Assembly: GCA_005776725.1 (NCBI GenBank)
Contig: SXOO01000215.1
Coordinates: forward strand, 1 to 33,851
Direction: 5' to 3'
DNA length: 33,851 nt
Source of the DNA: Pseudomonadota bacterium
GTDB taxonomy: Bacteria; Myxococcota_A; UBA9042; GCA-2863065
The notes below the pieces were generated by a model that had not been told where the DNA came from, ran no database searches, and saw only the letters and a program-made list of their open reading frames with translations. Below, in pieces: positions 16,908-25,575 of the stretch. How positions within the stretch are numbered: position 1 is the stretch's first letter; each line of letters begins with the position of its first letter. The position numbers and the translations under genes are program-made.

Positions 16908-18572
16908 TCACACGAAGAACACGGGCTTCTTGGCGCCGTACCAGGCGTCGAGGTGCGGCTCGACGTTGGCCTCGATCTTGGAGCGCTTGATCTTCATGGT
17001 GGGCGTGAGCATCCCGTTCTCGATGGACCAGGGCTCGGAGATCACCACGAACATCGCCAGCTCTTCGTAGTTGGAGAGACCGGAGTTGACGGCCTTGAGC
17101 CATGTGGTGAGCTCGGCCTCCACGCGCTGCCGCTCGGCCGCGTCCTTCATCTTGGGGCGCTCGGTCTCGGAGAGCACCACCATGGCGTAGGCGGACGGCT
17201 GGCCCACGCCAGACACGCACGACATCTCGATGAGGGTGTGTTCGTTGATCCGGTTCTCGATGGGCGCCGGAGCGACGTACTTGCCCTTGGACGTCTTGAA
17301 GAGCTCCTTGAGGCGACCCGTGAGCTTCAGGAGCCCGTCCGGCCGGCGCTCGCCCTTGTCGCCCGTGCGGAAGTACCCGTCCGCGGTGAAGCACTCGGCG
17401 TCGAGGTCGGGCTGCTTGTAGTAGCCCACCATCCGCCCCGGCGACTTGATGAGGACCTCGCCGTCCTCGCTGATGCGGACGTCCACACCCGCCAGCGGAA
17501 CGCCGACGTAGCCCGGGAGCGCCTTGCCCACCTGCGAGATGTGCGAGTACGCGAAGTCCTCGCTCATGGCGTAGCCCTCGAGCAGGTTGAGCCCGAGGCG
17601 GCGGTACCAGGAGATGAGCTCCGCCGGGATGGGCGCGGAGCCGCTGCCGGCGAGGCGGACGCTATCCAGGCCCAAGCCAGTGAGCACCTTCTTGCCGATG
17701 AGGCGCTTGACCAAGGGGATGCTCAGGAGGAGGTCGAGCTTCTTGGCCGGCATCTTCGCCAGCACTCCGGCCTGGAACTTGAGCCACAGGCGCGGGACCG
17801 AGATGAAGATGGTGGGGCGTGCGCGCTTGAGGTCGGCCACGAAGGTGTCGAGCGCCTCGGCGAAGTAGATGTGCATGCCTCCCACGAAGGAGGCGCACTC
17901 GACGTACGCGCGCTCGAAGACGTGCGCGAGGGGCAGATACGAGAGGGCGCGGTCCGCGGGGGTGATCTTGATCTCCGCCACGATCCCCTCGCTGGCGCGC
18001 GTGACGCCCGCGAAGTTGTGCATCACGCCCTTCGGCTGGCCGGTGGAGCCAGACGTGTAGATGAGCATCGCGAGCTCGTCGCCAGTGCGTGCCGGCCGCC
18101 CCGTGAGCGGCGCCGTGCGTCCGACGATGGCGTCCCACGTGTCGAACGAGGTCTTGGGGGCCAGCGGGAACGCGATCCGCGGCAGGTTCTCAGGCACGCC
18201 GGGCTCTTGCGCGGCCCACGTGTCGAGCTTGCCCACGAAGATCGCCTTCGACTCGCTGTGCTCCAGCACGTAGCGGACCGTGTCTGCCCCCTCGGTGGGG
18301 AAGATGGCGACCGTGGTGTAGCCGCCCATCCAGATCGCGAGCTCAGCCATGAAGAAGTGCGCGCAGTTCTTGGACAAGAGGGCGACGCGGTCACCGCGCT
18401 CGAGGCCCAACGACTGCAGGTGGGCGGCCATCCGGCGCGCCTCGTCCAGGACCTGTCGCCACGTATAGTCGCGCACCGCACCGCCGCCGGTGGGCTGCGT
18501 GAGGTAGACCGTATCGGGCGACGCGGCCTCGCGGTCGTAGACGTAGTCGAGGATCAGCTTGTTGCTGCTCAT
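16908..18572 (-). CDS. Long-chain fatty acid-CoA ligase (AMP-forming)
   Basis: 554 residues, ANL superfamily. It activates a fatty acid with ATP to acyl-adenylate and then acyl-CoA. The P-loop-like signature is YTSGSTGQPKG (Y172-G182). Further motifs are EGYAMSED (adenine/acyl-binding loop, with the usual T/S-E pattern slightly altered), the hinge region YFRTGDKGERRPDG and the C-terminal LKLTGRLKELFKTSKGKYVAP, whose Lys residues belong to the catalytic C-domain. The pattern fits FadD15-type membrane-associated ligases. Start ATG 18572 has AGGAG with 5-nt spacing. No beta-oxidation genes adjoin it, though a crotonase lies about 14 kb away. Substrate chain length is not readable. Confidence 0.92.
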   Translation of the reverse strand: MSSNKLILDYVYDREAASPDTVYLTQPTGGGAVRDYTWRQVLDEARRMAAHLQSLGLERGDRVALLSKNCAHFFMAELAIWMGGYTTVAIFPTEGADTVRYVLEHSESKAIFVGKLDTWAAQEPGVPENLPRIAFPLAPKTSFDTWDAIVGRTAPLTGRPARTGDELAMLIYTSGSTGQPKGVMHNFAGVTRASEGIVAEIKITPADRALSYLPLAHVFERAYVECASFVGGMHIYFAEALDTFVADLKRARPTIFISVPRLWLKFQAGVLAKMPAKKLDLLLSIPLVKRLIGKKVLTGLGLDSVRLAGSGSAPIPAELISWYRRLGLNLLEGYAMSEDFAYSHISQVGKALPGYVGVPLAGVDVRISEDGEVLIKSPGRMVGYYKQPDLDAECFTADGYFRTGDKGERRPDGLLKLTGRLKELFKTSKGKYVAPAPIENRINEHTLIEMSCVSGVGQPSAYAMVVLSETERPKMKDAAERQRVEAELTTWLKAVNSGLSNYEELAMFVVISEPWSIENGMLTPTMKIKRSKIEANVEPHLDAWYGAKKPVFFV

Positions 18573-18628
18573 GGATGCTCCTGGAACGCGTAGATGGCAG
18601 TTGTGCGGGGCGCACCCTGCCTCACTTG

Positions 18629-18651
18629 GCGCGGAAGCTCAATATCCGCGC
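18629..18651. terminator. Inverted repeat upstream of the acyl-CoA ligase gene
   Basis: GCGCGGA (18629-18635) and TCCGCGC (18645-18651) form a 7-bp stem with a 9-nt A/T-richer loop, in the 119-bp gap between two minus-strand genes. It could end the TSP1 lipoprotein transcript or be an operator for the ligase gene. There is no T-run. Confidence 0.35.
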
Positions 18652-18691
18652 GGAGACAGGGCTGCCTGGGGCGACGGAGGGCGACGGAGAC

Positions 18692-20740
18692 CTAGGGCGC
18701 CTCGAAGACGTAGCCCGCGGTGGCCCCGCCGATCCCGCGGGGGCTCATGCCCACCATGTGCGTGCCCGTGAACACGAGGTCGGACTGCGAGTACACGCTG
18801 GTGGTCCCCGACTTGGTGCGCCAGGTGTCGATCGCCTGGGTGCCGGTGTTCACCGTGACGAGGTCGAAGCTGCTGATGCCCTTCGACCCGTTGGGGAACG
18901 GGTCGACGCAGAACGGCTCCGAGTGGTGGCGCTGCATGCCCACCGCATAGCGACCATCGGGCCACGCCGCCACGCCTCCGCGGTAGCCCGCGCCGATGGG
19001 GTACCCGCAGAGCACGGGCAGCGGGGAGCCGATCCACTCGCCGTTGGGCGTGAGGCGGATCAGCGTGGCGGTGACCGAGGTGTAGGTGACGTCACAGAGG
19101 CCGTCGCCCTGGGTCGTGTGGATCAGGCCAAACTCGCCGAGCGCGTCGTTCCAAGCGATGTCGTGGCCGTCGCCGTTGTAGCTGCCGGCCCCGCCCTGGC
19201 AGCCGCCGGGGGTGGTGGCGATGAGCCCGCCGGAGACGGCGTCGAAGAGCGCGAGGTGGAAGGTGGTCTCGCCGGAGACCATGGCCGCGACCGCGCCGTC
19301 GCTCGAGACGGCGATCTCGGGGTGCCTGGAGGCGCCCTCGACGAAGAGGGTCCCGAGATCGCCGAAGCTCGGGTCGACGACGAGGTCGCCCAGCACCCGG
19401 GAGACCACCACGCCGTCGGGCGAGTAGATGGCCCACGCGACCAGCCACGCGTCTCCCGTCCACTGGATCGCGGGGCCCCGGTCGCCGGACATGGAGCCCG
19501 GTGGACCCTGGATAGTGATGGGGCCGTCCACCAGGGTGCCGGTGCCGTCCACCGTGTAGACGTGCACATTGCCGAGCTCCTTCGCCGGGCGCGCCACCGC
19601 GTAGTTCGTCCCGTCGAAGCCGAGGGCGGGACCATAGAAAGCCGGGAAGCCGGAGTCGCCGAGCGCTCCGGGCGCCACGGTAGGGTTCTTGGCCGGCAGC
19701 GACACAGGGGCCTGCAGCACCGTGCCATCCGAGGCCAGCCGCTCGAACCACTCCTGCTCGGCGTAGAGGGCCGCGACCGAGCCGCCCGGGCCCGCGACCA
19801 GCTTCACGCCGTACGAGTCGGCGTTCTTCGAGGAGTTCACGAGCTTCGAGTACGGCTGCGAGGGTGGCAGCGTGAGGCACGTGGGGTTCGGGCCGAAGGG
19901 CAACCCGGCGGGGCACGCTGTCACCTCCGTGAGCGGCAGGCACTCCTGCGTATTGCAGGTCTCGGTGCTCGTGGGCTCGCCGACGCAGCTCGCCCCGCCG
20001 CACGTGGGCGCGGGCGCGGTGCACGTGCGGGTGCCGTCGCGGGTGCCGCCGCCGCACGGCGCGCTGCACGAGGTCCACTGCCACACCGACCAGCCGCCGT
20101 CGACCGGCGTACAGCCGTTGGGCACGCAGGCGCCGCCGTCGCAGAGGCCGCCGGTGCACGGCGCGCCGTCGATGTTCGAGTGGCTGATGGTGCCCTCGAG
20201 GCACGTGTCGGCCGTACAGGGGTTCTGGTCGTCGACCGGGATCCCGTCGCCGAGACACGCCTTCACGCCCGGCTGGCAGCGATCGCCCACCGTGCACGCG
20301 TTCGCGTCGTCGCAGGCGATGCCGCTGGCGAAGACCGAGCGCTCGCACCCCTTGCCCGTGGTGCACTTGAACGTCCAGCAGGGATCCTTCGCCGCGTCGG
20401 CGGCGCAGCTCTCAACGCCGTTCGTGAGGAGGCACTTGCCGCCGCCGCAGACCTCGACGGTGCAGGGATCGCCATCCAACTCGCACGGTGCCCCGTCCTC
20501 GTCGCACTTGGGAGCCGGGACATCCGGCCCTGCGTCGGGTGCCGTGTCTTCCGGTGGGGACACGAGGTCCGCCGACTCCACGTCCGCGCCCGGTCCCGGA
20601 GAGACGTCGGGAGGCGCCTCGGACCCGTCCTCGGTCGGAGACTGGGCGTCCGACCCGGAGCTCCCGACGTCAGAGCTGATGGAGCTGGTCTCGGTGCCAC
20701 AAGCCAAGGCGAAGAGCGCAATTGCGACGCGGATTTTCAT
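18692..20740 (-). CDS. Lipoprotein with Cys-rich repeats and a thrombospondin type-1 domain
   Basis: 682 residues from ATG 20740, chosen because MKIRVAIALFALAC is a clean lipoprotein signal (Cys 14); the frame is open further upstream, but only as the shadow of the divergent radical SAM gene. A Ser/Asp/Pro linker runs to about 75. Cys-rich units like DGDPCTVEVCGGGKC and DQNPCTADTC resemble the slime-mould/Myxococcota repeat. A TSP1 domain at about 214-266 has the WxxW core (W217, W220, W222), CSAPCGGGTRDGTRTC and a final Cys pair. The C-terminal ~390 residues look like a beta-propeller of irregular blades (GPAIQWTGDAWLVAW, HPEIAVSSDGAVAAM). An adhesin-like surface protein is inferred. No Shine-Dalgarno; TAAACG lies 7 nt before the start, a near-match to the leaderless pattern. 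Confidence 0.82.
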   Translation of the reverse strand: MKIRVAIALFALACGTETSSISSDVGSSGSDAQSPTEDGSEAPPDVSPGPGADVESADLVSPPEDTAPDAGPDVPAPKCDEDGAPCELDGDPCTVEVCGGGKCLLTNGVESCAADAAKDPCWTFKCTTGKGCERSVFASGIACDDANACTVGDRCQPGVKACLGDGIPVDDQNPCTADTCLEGTISHSNIDGAPCTGGLCDGGACVPNGCTPVDGGWSVWQWTSCSAPCGGGTRDGTRTCTAPAPTCGGASCVGEPTSTETCNTQECLPLTEVTACPAGLPFGPNPTCLTLPPSQPYSKLVNSSKNADSYGVKLVAGPGGSVAALYAEQEWFERLASDGTVLQAPVSLPAKNPTVAPGALGDSGFPAFYGPALGFDGTNYAVARPAKELGNVHVYTVDGTGTLVDGPITIQGPPGSMSGDRGPAIQWTGDAWLVAWAIYSPDGVVVSRVLGDLVVDPSFGDLGTLFVEGASRHPEIAVSSDGAVAAMVSGETTFHLALFDAVSGGLIATTPGGCQGGAGSYNGDGHDIAWNDALGEFGLIHTTQGDGLCDVTYTSVTATLIRLTPNGEWIGSPLPVLCGYPIGAGYRGGVAAWPDGRYAVGMQRHHSEPFCVDPFPNGSKGISSFDLVTVNTGTQAIDTWRTKSGTTSVYSQSDLVFTGTHMVGMSPRGIGGATAGYVFEAP

Positions 20741-20817
20741 GGGTCGCCGTTTAGGGAGAAATCGCGTCAGGCGCAAGGGTTTCGTGCCTCGGGGTCGTGC
20801 CGCCCCGGCGAATCCGC

Positions 20818-20823
20818 TAGGCT
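20818..20823 (+). promoter_or_regulatory. Candidate leaderless -10 (TAGGCT) for the radical SAM/protease operon
   Basis: TAGGCT is followed by 7 nt and then GTG 20831, with no Shine-Dalgarno. It would drive the three overlapping genes 20831-24116. Confidence 0.45.
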
Positions 20824-20830
20824 GACCGCC

Positions 20831-21814
20831 GTGGGCCTCGCTTCCAAGCTCGAGCATGGGGTCGCGTTCGTCCGGGCGCGCGCGCTGGGGCATCGCCTCC
20901 CCCTGGTGGTCTCCGTGGTGGTGACCAACCGGTGCAACTTCTCCTGCGGATACTGCGACCGCTGGGATGGCAGCGGGCGCCGCCTCGACACCGCCGAGCT
21001 CGAGACGTTGATCCGCGACATGGCGGGGCTGGGCACGCGCCGCCTCATCCTCACCGGGGGCGAGCCGCTCACCCGAAAGGACCTCCCGGACCTCATCGAC
21101 CTGGCGGTGAGCCTCGGCATGAAGGTCAACCTCAACTCCAACGGCGTGCTCGTGCCGCGCTTCATCGACCGGCTCGGGGGGCTCTCCGGCCTCACGATCA
21201 GCCTCGACGGCGATCGCCACGTCCACGACGGCATTCGGGGCGAAGGGGCCTTCGACGCAGTGGTCGCGGCGCTGCGAGCTGCGCGACCGCTGCCCGGGCT
21301 GAAGCTGCGACTCAACGCGGTCATGAGCGCCCAGAGCCTCGGTGCGGAGGACGCGCTGCTCGACCTGGCGCGCGCGGAGGGTGTGGAGGTCTTCTTCCAG
21401 CCCGCCGAGCACCGAATCCTGGGCTCTATGGAGCGCAACCCGCTGGCGCCCGAGGTGGTGCCTTATCGCGAGACGATCGACCACCTGATCGCCGAGAAGC
21501 GAAAGGGCGCGCCCATCGCCAACTCGCTGAGCGCGCTCGAGTACCTCCGCGGCTGGCCCGACGCCCCCGCCCTGCGCTGCGCGGGCGGGTACCTGTTCTG
21601 CCGCGTGGACCACGACGGGCGGCTCATGATTTGCGGGCGGATGGGCGAATACGAAGAGAGCTTCGACGCGGTGGCGCTGGGCTTCGCCGAGGCGTTCCAT
21701 CGCCTCTCCCCGGCGCGCTGCCCCACGTGCTGGTGCGCCAGCCGCGTCGAAGTGAACCAGGCATTTGCACTGCAGCCCGACGCGATCTTCGGGCTCGCTG
21801 GGGGACTCGGATGA
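20831..21814 (+). CDS. Radical SAM protein with C-terminal SPASM-like cysteines
   Basis: 327 residues. The radical SAM cluster motif is CNFSCGYC (C35, C39, C42), followed by the SAM-binding LTGGEPLTRKDLPDL and the strand GLTISLDGDRHVHDGIRG, as in MoaA/PqqE/AlbA-like enzymes. Six further cysteines (C250, C257, C268, C297, C300, C302), around FCRVDHDGRLMICGRMG and CPTCWC, suggest one or more auxiliary Fe-S clusters as in SPASM/twitch proteins that modify peptides or proteins; spacing is not the textbook SPASM pattern. The start is GTG 20831, placed by the 7-nt TAGGCT spacing and by homology at the N-terminus. The stop overlaps the next start (ATGA, 21811-21814), so it is translationally coupled to the propeptide-like gene. 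Target unknown. Confidence 0.85.
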   Translation: MGLASKLEHGVAFVRARALGHRLPLVVSVVVTNRCNFSCGYCDRWDGSGRRLDTAELETLIRDMAGLGTRRLILTGGEPLTRKDLPDLIDLAVSLGMKVNLNSNGVLVPRFIDRLGGLSGLTISLDGDRHVHDGIRGEGAFDAVVAALRAARPLPGLKLRLNAVMSAQSLGAEDALLDLARAEGVEVFFQPAEHRILGSMERNPLAPEVVPYRETIDHLIAEKRKGAPIANSLSALEYLRGWPDAPALRCAGGYLFCRVDHDGRLMICGRMGEYEESFDAVALGFAEAFHRLSPARCPTCWCASRVEVNQAFALQPDAIFGLAGGLG

Positions 21815-22455
21815 ACGCCTCTTGGATGACGCTTCTGGCGCTCGCGACACGGCTCGCCGGCGTCGATCCCACGCTCGAGGCCGGGGGCCTCCCCAGCACG
21901 GTCGGCGACCCGAGCAGCGCGTGGCGCGTGTCCGCCGGGCAGGTCGCGTCTCCGGCGCGGCACGGGCGGATTCACCACGTGACGCCGCCGGGGAGCTCCG
22001 CAGACCGCGCCCGGTCCGCCGTAGCTGCCACGCTGCCGGCGGTGCTGGGACGCCTCGGTGAGGCCACGGTCACCGAAACCCACGAGCGGGTGGCGGTGTC
22101 GTTCGAGCTCCTGGGGCCCGATCGGGCGCCGGTCTTCGAGCGGCGGCTCAGCGTGGTCTTGGACCGTGCGGGCGTCGCGCGCCGGGTGCACTTCGACGGC
22201 CTGCCGGTGGCGACCCCCAGCGCGGCCACGGTGCGTGCAGAAGTCGCCGTCAGCGCCGCCACCGCGCTGGGCCGGGCCGGCGACGCGCGAGCCGGCTGGT
22301 TACCGCTGGCGCTCGGCCCGCTGGAGCCGGTGTGGCGGGTCCCTGTGGTGGTGATGCCCTTCGTGGATCATCGCTGGCTCTACGTCTCGCGCGTGACCGG
22401 CTTGGTGGTACGCAGCACGCAATCGGCGCTTCAGCACCGCGAGGTGGCCCGATGA
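21811..22455 (+). CDS. Free-standing FTP/PepSY propeptide-like protein
   Basis: 214 residues. A weakly hydrophobic N-terminus (MNASWMTLLALATRLAG) may be an export signal. Residues about 75-140 (AVSFELLGPDRAPVF, RLSVVLDRAGVARRV) resemble the FTP half, and about 145-205 (WRVPVVVMPFVDHRWLYVS, TGLVV) the PepSY half, of the propeptide of thermolysin/fungalysin proteases. That propeptide normally sits on the same chain and acts as folding chaperone and inhibitor. Here the protease is the next gene, starting inside this gene's stop codon (ATGA, 22452-22455), and it begins exactly where the post-propeptide region should. A trans-acting chaperone/inhibitor is therefore inferred. Family similarity is judged by eye. 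Coupled upstream to the radical SAM gene by another ATGA. Confidence 0.62.
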   Translation: MNASWMTLLALATRLAGVDPTLEAGGLPSTVGDPSSAWRVSAGQVASPARHGRIHHVTPPGSSADRARSAVAATLPAVLGRLGEATVTETHERVAVSFELLGPDRAPVFERRLSVVLDRAGVARRVHFDGLPVATPSAATVRAEVAVSAATALGRAGDARAGWLPLALGPLEPVWRVPVVVMPFVDHRWLYVSRVTGLVVRSTQSALQHREVAR

Positions 22456-24116
22456 GAGCGCTCGTCTGCGGGTGCGTGTTCTGGGCCGCGTGTACCGAGT
22501 CGCCGGCGGCGCCAGTCGCTGCAGACGCCGGGGTGGACGTAGGCGTCGCAAGCGAAACGCACGACGACGTCGTCGCCGTGGAGCCGGAGGTGGGGAGCGG
22601 AGAAGACGTCGGCAGCGCGCCGGACGTCCCCCTGGGCCCGCTCGCCAGCGTCTGGCTGGAGAACCCCATCGACAGCCCCAAGACCACTGAGGTCACGCTG
22701 CTGCACCTCACTGATCCTGACGGGCGCCTAGTGGGCGAGTTCGCCAACGTGCGTAACTGCGTGGCCGACAAGGAGCGCGGCAAGGTGGTCACGGTGGATC
22801 CCGGCGGCATCGGCCTCCAGCTCACGCTCTGCGCGCCAGACCACACCGCGCGCCCGGGAGACGACGGGACCTACCTCCACCTTCGCCCGCCCGAGACGCC
22901 CGTGATCGACTCGGACGCCTTCGCCGAGGTGATGATGTATCACCACCTCCAGCGCATCCATGACTACTTCCAGGGCCTCGGGCTCACCGACCTCGACCAC
23001 CCGCTGCCGGCGTTGGTCAACCTCCAGGTGTACTTGCCGCTCTGCGACACCTGGTCGGCCTTCGGTAACGCGCTGTTCACCCCCGAGGGCAGCTTCACCT
23101 ACGCGATCGAGTTCGACTTCGACATCGACGAGCCGGCCATCATGTTCGGGCAGACCGCGACGAAAGACTTCGCCTACGAGGCGGACGTGATCTCTCACGA
23201 GTACACCCACGCGATGGTGGGCTCCACGCGCCTCAACGCGATCTTCGTGGACGAGCAGGGCCTCAACAACCTCCCGGGGGCGCTCAACGAGGCGTACGCC
23301 GACTACTTCGCCACGTCGCTCGCGGACGAGAGCGTGATCGGCAACTACGCGCTCAACGCGGTGGAGGGGCTCACGGTCTGCGGGGTGCCGTTGTCGGTCA
23401 GCGGCAACCTGCAGCGCGACCTCACGGCGGACCGCCGCTGTCCCGACGACCTCACGGCCGAGGTGCACGCAGACGGCGAGATCTTCGCGAGCGCGCTGTG
23501 GGCCATTCGCGAGGCGCTCGGGCCCGCGGTGGCCGACCGGGTGATCCTGGACGCCGTGATCGGGTTCACGCAGGCAACGGACTTCGCCGCCGCCGCCGAG
23601 GCCACGATCATCGAGGCCGAGGACCAGCTCGACAACGCCACGGCCGACAAGGTCCGCCAGGTCTTCATCGACCGCGGCCTGCTCGGCTGCGAGCGGGTCG
23701 TACCGGCTGCGAAGCTGGGAGCGCGGCTCGCCCTGCAGTTCGCGGGCGGCGGGGCGCTCGGGCCGGGTCCCCTCGGAGACGACACCCCCGGCTTCGTACA
23801 GGTGGGCGTGGACGTCCCGGAGGGCGCTCAGGAGGTGCTCCTGACGCTGCAAGTTCAGGGCGACGCGGTAATCGACGGGCTCGTGAAGCCCGGCGGGGCG
23901 GTGAAGCTGGGCGGGGACAACGGCAGCGACGCGGTCGCACGGCTCGCGTTCGACGCACCCTCCAAGAACACGCGCGTCCTGCGCCTGTCCGGGCCGTGCA
24001 TCGCCGGGCGGTGGTCTGTGTTGGTCCTGAGCCGTGGCGACGACTTCGCGGTGGTCGGCGCCACGGTCACCGCGGTGGACGCGCCGGGCGAGCCCACCGT
24101 ACCGTGCGGCTCCTGA
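22452..24116 (+). CDS. Thermolysin/fungalysin-like zinc metalloprotease lipoprotein
   Basis: 554 residues. The lipoprotein signal is MRALVCGCVFWAAC (probable lipid Cys 14), followed by an Asp/Val/Glu-rich linker to about 57. SVWLENPIDS matches the segment that follows the propeptide in M36-like proteins, then AEVMMYHHLQRIHDYFQGLG. The zinc site is HEYTH (H249, E250, H253) with third ligand E280 in NEAYADYF, and a likely catalytic His at H339 (EVHADGEIFASALW), so it is a gluzincin. The C-terminal ~140 residues are a beta-sandwich-like domain. No propeptide is present on this chain; the upstream gene probably supplies it. GAGG at 22441-22444 gives a 7-nt Shine-Dalgarno spacing. Surface-exposed proteolysis is inferred; substrate unknown. 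Confidence 0.88.
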   Translation: MRALVCGCVFWAACTESPAAPVAADAGVDVGVASETHDDVVAVEPEVGSGEDVGSAPDVPLGPLASVWLENPIDSPKTTEVTLLHLTDPDGRLVGEFANVRNCVADKERGKVVTVDPGGIGLQLTLCAPDHTARPGDDGTYLHLRPPETPVIDSDAFAEVMMYHHLQRIHDYFQGLGLTDLDHPLPALVNLQVYLPLCDTWSAFGNALFTPEGSFTYAIEFDFDIDEPAIMFGQTATKDFAYEADVISHEYTHAMVGSTRLNAIFVDEQGLNNLPGALNEAYADYFATSLADESVIGNYALNAVEGLTVCGVPLSVSGNLQRDLTADRRCPDDLTAEVHADGEIFASALWAIREALGPAVADRVILDAVIGFTQATDFAAAAEATIIEAEDQLDNATADKVRQVFIDRGLLGCERVVPAAKLGARLALQFAGGGALGPGPLGDDTPGFVQVGVDVPEGAQEVLLTLQVQGDAVIDGLVKPGGAVKLGGDNGSDAVARLAFDAPSKNTRVLRLSGPCIAGRWSVLVLSRGDDFAVVGATVTAVDAPGEPTVPCGS

Positions 24117-24130
24117 CACTACGCTGTCAG
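24113..24130 (+). terminator. Short hairpin after the protease operon
   Basis: CTGACA and TGTCAG form a 6-bp stem around CTACGC, beginning in the protease stop codon. There is no T-run, so termination is only possible. Confidence 0.25.
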
Positions 24131-24224
24131 TAGGCCTGAACGCGCGAGCAGCGAACGTCTTGCCCTGGCGCCGGCCGCACCGTACATCTAACCCGTCGAG
24201 CCCACGAAGGAGGCGAAGAGACGA

Positions 24225-24902
24225 ATGGCCCCCCCAACCCCACACTTCGGCCCCGGCCTCTTCGCCTTCTTCGTGGAGCTCTCTGCCAACAACAACAAGG
24301 ACTGGTTCGCCGCCAACAAGGCCCGGTACGAGCGGGACGTGCGCGACCCGGCGCTGCGCTTCATCAGCGACTTCGCGCCGCGGCTCAAGGAGATCTCCGG
24401 CTCCTTCGTCGCGGACCCTCGCCCGGTCGGCGGATCCATGTTCCGCATCTTCCGCGACACCCGGTTCTCGAAGGACAAGACGCCCTACAAGACCCAGCTC
24501 GGGATCCACTTCCGGCACGCCGCCACCACCAAAGACGTCCATGCGCCAGGCTTCTACCTGGGTATTGGGGCCGACGAGCTCATGGCGGGCGGGGGCCTCT
24601 GGCAGCCGCCGCCCGACTCCCTGAAGGCTGTCCGGGAGGCGATCCTGGCGCGCCCGGACGCGTGGGGAGAGGCAACGGCCTCGCGCACCATGTGGGGCGA
24701 GCAGCTGAAGAAGGTGCCCGCGGGCTACGACGCCACCCACCGGTTCGCTGACGACCTTCGCCGGAAGGACTTCGTCGCCTCGGTCACGTTGACGCCGGCC
24801 GACGTCATCGCAGCCGACTTCCTCGACCGCTATGCGGACGCCTGTCGGCAGCTGGCGCCTCTCCAGCGCTTCCTCACCGGCGCCATGGGGCTCTCCTGGT
24901 AG
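24225..24902 (+). CDS. DUF2461 / TIGR02453 family protein
   Basis: 225 residues, the usual length of the family. Diagnostic segments are FFVELSANNNKDWFAANKARYE near the N-terminus, the central FRIFRDTRFSKDKTPYKTQLG (about 72-92) and GFYLGIGADELMAGGGLW. The family is widespread and conserved but has no settled biochemical function. It is cytoplasmic, with no signal or membrane segment. Start ATG 24225 has AAGGAGG at 24207-24213 (11-nt spacing). The 108-bp gap before it holds the small hairpin at 24113-24130 and little else. The MobA-like gene follows after 11 bp, probably in the same transcript. Confidence 0.9.
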   Translation: MAPPTPHFGPGLFAFFVELSANNNKDWFAANKARYERDVRDPALRFISDFAPRLKEISGSFVADPRPVGGSMFRIFRDTRFSKDKTPYKTQLGIHFRHAATTKDVHAPGFYLGIGADELMAGGGLWQPPPDSLKAVREAILARPDAWGEATASRTMWGEQLKKVPAGYDATHRFADDLRRKDFVASVTLTPADVIAADFLDRYADACRQLAPLQRFLTGAMGLSW

Positions 24903-24913
24903 TCCCGGGGTCC

Positions 24914-25555
24914 GTGGTCGTCGGCATCTTCGTCGGCGGCGCAGCGCGCCGGATGGGCGGCATCCCGAAGGGGCTGCTGCGGCACCCCGAGAGCGGCTTG
25001 TCGCTGGTAGAGACCCTCGCGGGCCACGCGGAGGCGGTGTGCGGCGCGGGTTCGGTGGTGTTGGTAGGCGACCACTCGGCGTACGCGCATCTGCCCTGGC
25101 CCAGGCTCCAGGATCGTCTCGAAACCACATCGGCGGCCGGGTCGAAGCGGCCCAGTGGTATGGACGCCAACGCACGGGTTGGCCCCCTCGGGGGGCTCGC
25201 CGCACTCCTAGAACACGCCGCACAACGGGCGGCTCCGTGGGTCATCTCCCTGGCCTGCGACCTCCCCCGCGCCGATCGCGCGCTGCTGCAAGCGCTCCTG
25301 TCTGCGGCGCCCGACGCGGCGTTGGTGGCACCCCGCTCGCGCTTCTGGGAGCTGCTCTCTGCTCGGTGGCTCGTCAACGCGGCGTTGCCCGTGGCGCTCG
25401 AGGCGCTCGCGAGCGGTCAACACGCGCTGCAGCCACTCGCCGCCGCGCTGGGTGCGACAGAGCTCCCCTTGGCCGATCCTGGCGTGCTGCTGGACTGGGA
25501 CTCCCCGACGGACCTACCGCCGGACGCCGCCGCCCGGCTCCGGCCGGTGGAGTGA
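24914..25555 (+). CDS. MobA-like nucleotidyltransferase (NTP_transf_3)
   Basis: 213 residues. The N-terminal nucleotide-binding loop GIFVGGAARRMGGIPKGLL matches MobA-type enzymes, which transfer GMP from GTP onto molybdopterin. RVGPLGGLAALLEHA and SLACDLPRAD (metal-binding Asp) follow, and LLDWDSPTDL near the end corresponds to the family's 'NINTPEDL' segment. No other molybdenum-cofactor gene is nearby, so MobA itself is likely but other nucleotidyltransferases (CTP:molybdopterin or sugar type) remain possible. Start GTG 24914 has only a weak G-rich site and probably depends on coupling with the DUF2461 gene 11 bp upstream. It is convergent with the next gene, 20 bp away. Confidence 0.78.
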   Translation: MVVGIFVGGAARRMGGIPKGLLRHPESGLSLVETLAGHAEAVCGAGSVVLVGDHSAYAHLPWPRLQDRLETTSAAGSKRPSGMDANARVGPLGGLAALLEHAAQRAAPWVISLACDLPRADRALLQALLSAAPDAALVAPRSRFWELLSARWLVNAALPVALEALASGQHALQPLAAALGATELPLADPGVLLDWDSPTDLPPDAAARLRPVE

Positions 25556-25575
25556 AGCCGGGAGCCGAGCTCGAC

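Noticed and set aside
20790..20807. CGGGG/CCCCG inverted repeat upstream of the radical SAM gene
   Set aside because: Short and made only of G and C; expected by chance at this composition.
18575..20830. Very long open frame on the plus strand running into the radical SAM gene
   Set aside because: Its translation is low-complexity Arg/Ala/Gly antisense to the TSP1 lipoprotein; the real gene starts at GTG 20831.
20741..21850. Upstream extension of the TSP1 lipoprotein frame on the minus strand
   Set aside because: It is antisense to the radical SAM gene and would bury a clean lipoprotein signal that begins at ATG 20740.
22728..25223. 831-codon open frame on the minus strand
   Set aside because: Antisense to the metalloprotease, DUF2461 and MobA-like genes, which have clear domain signatures.
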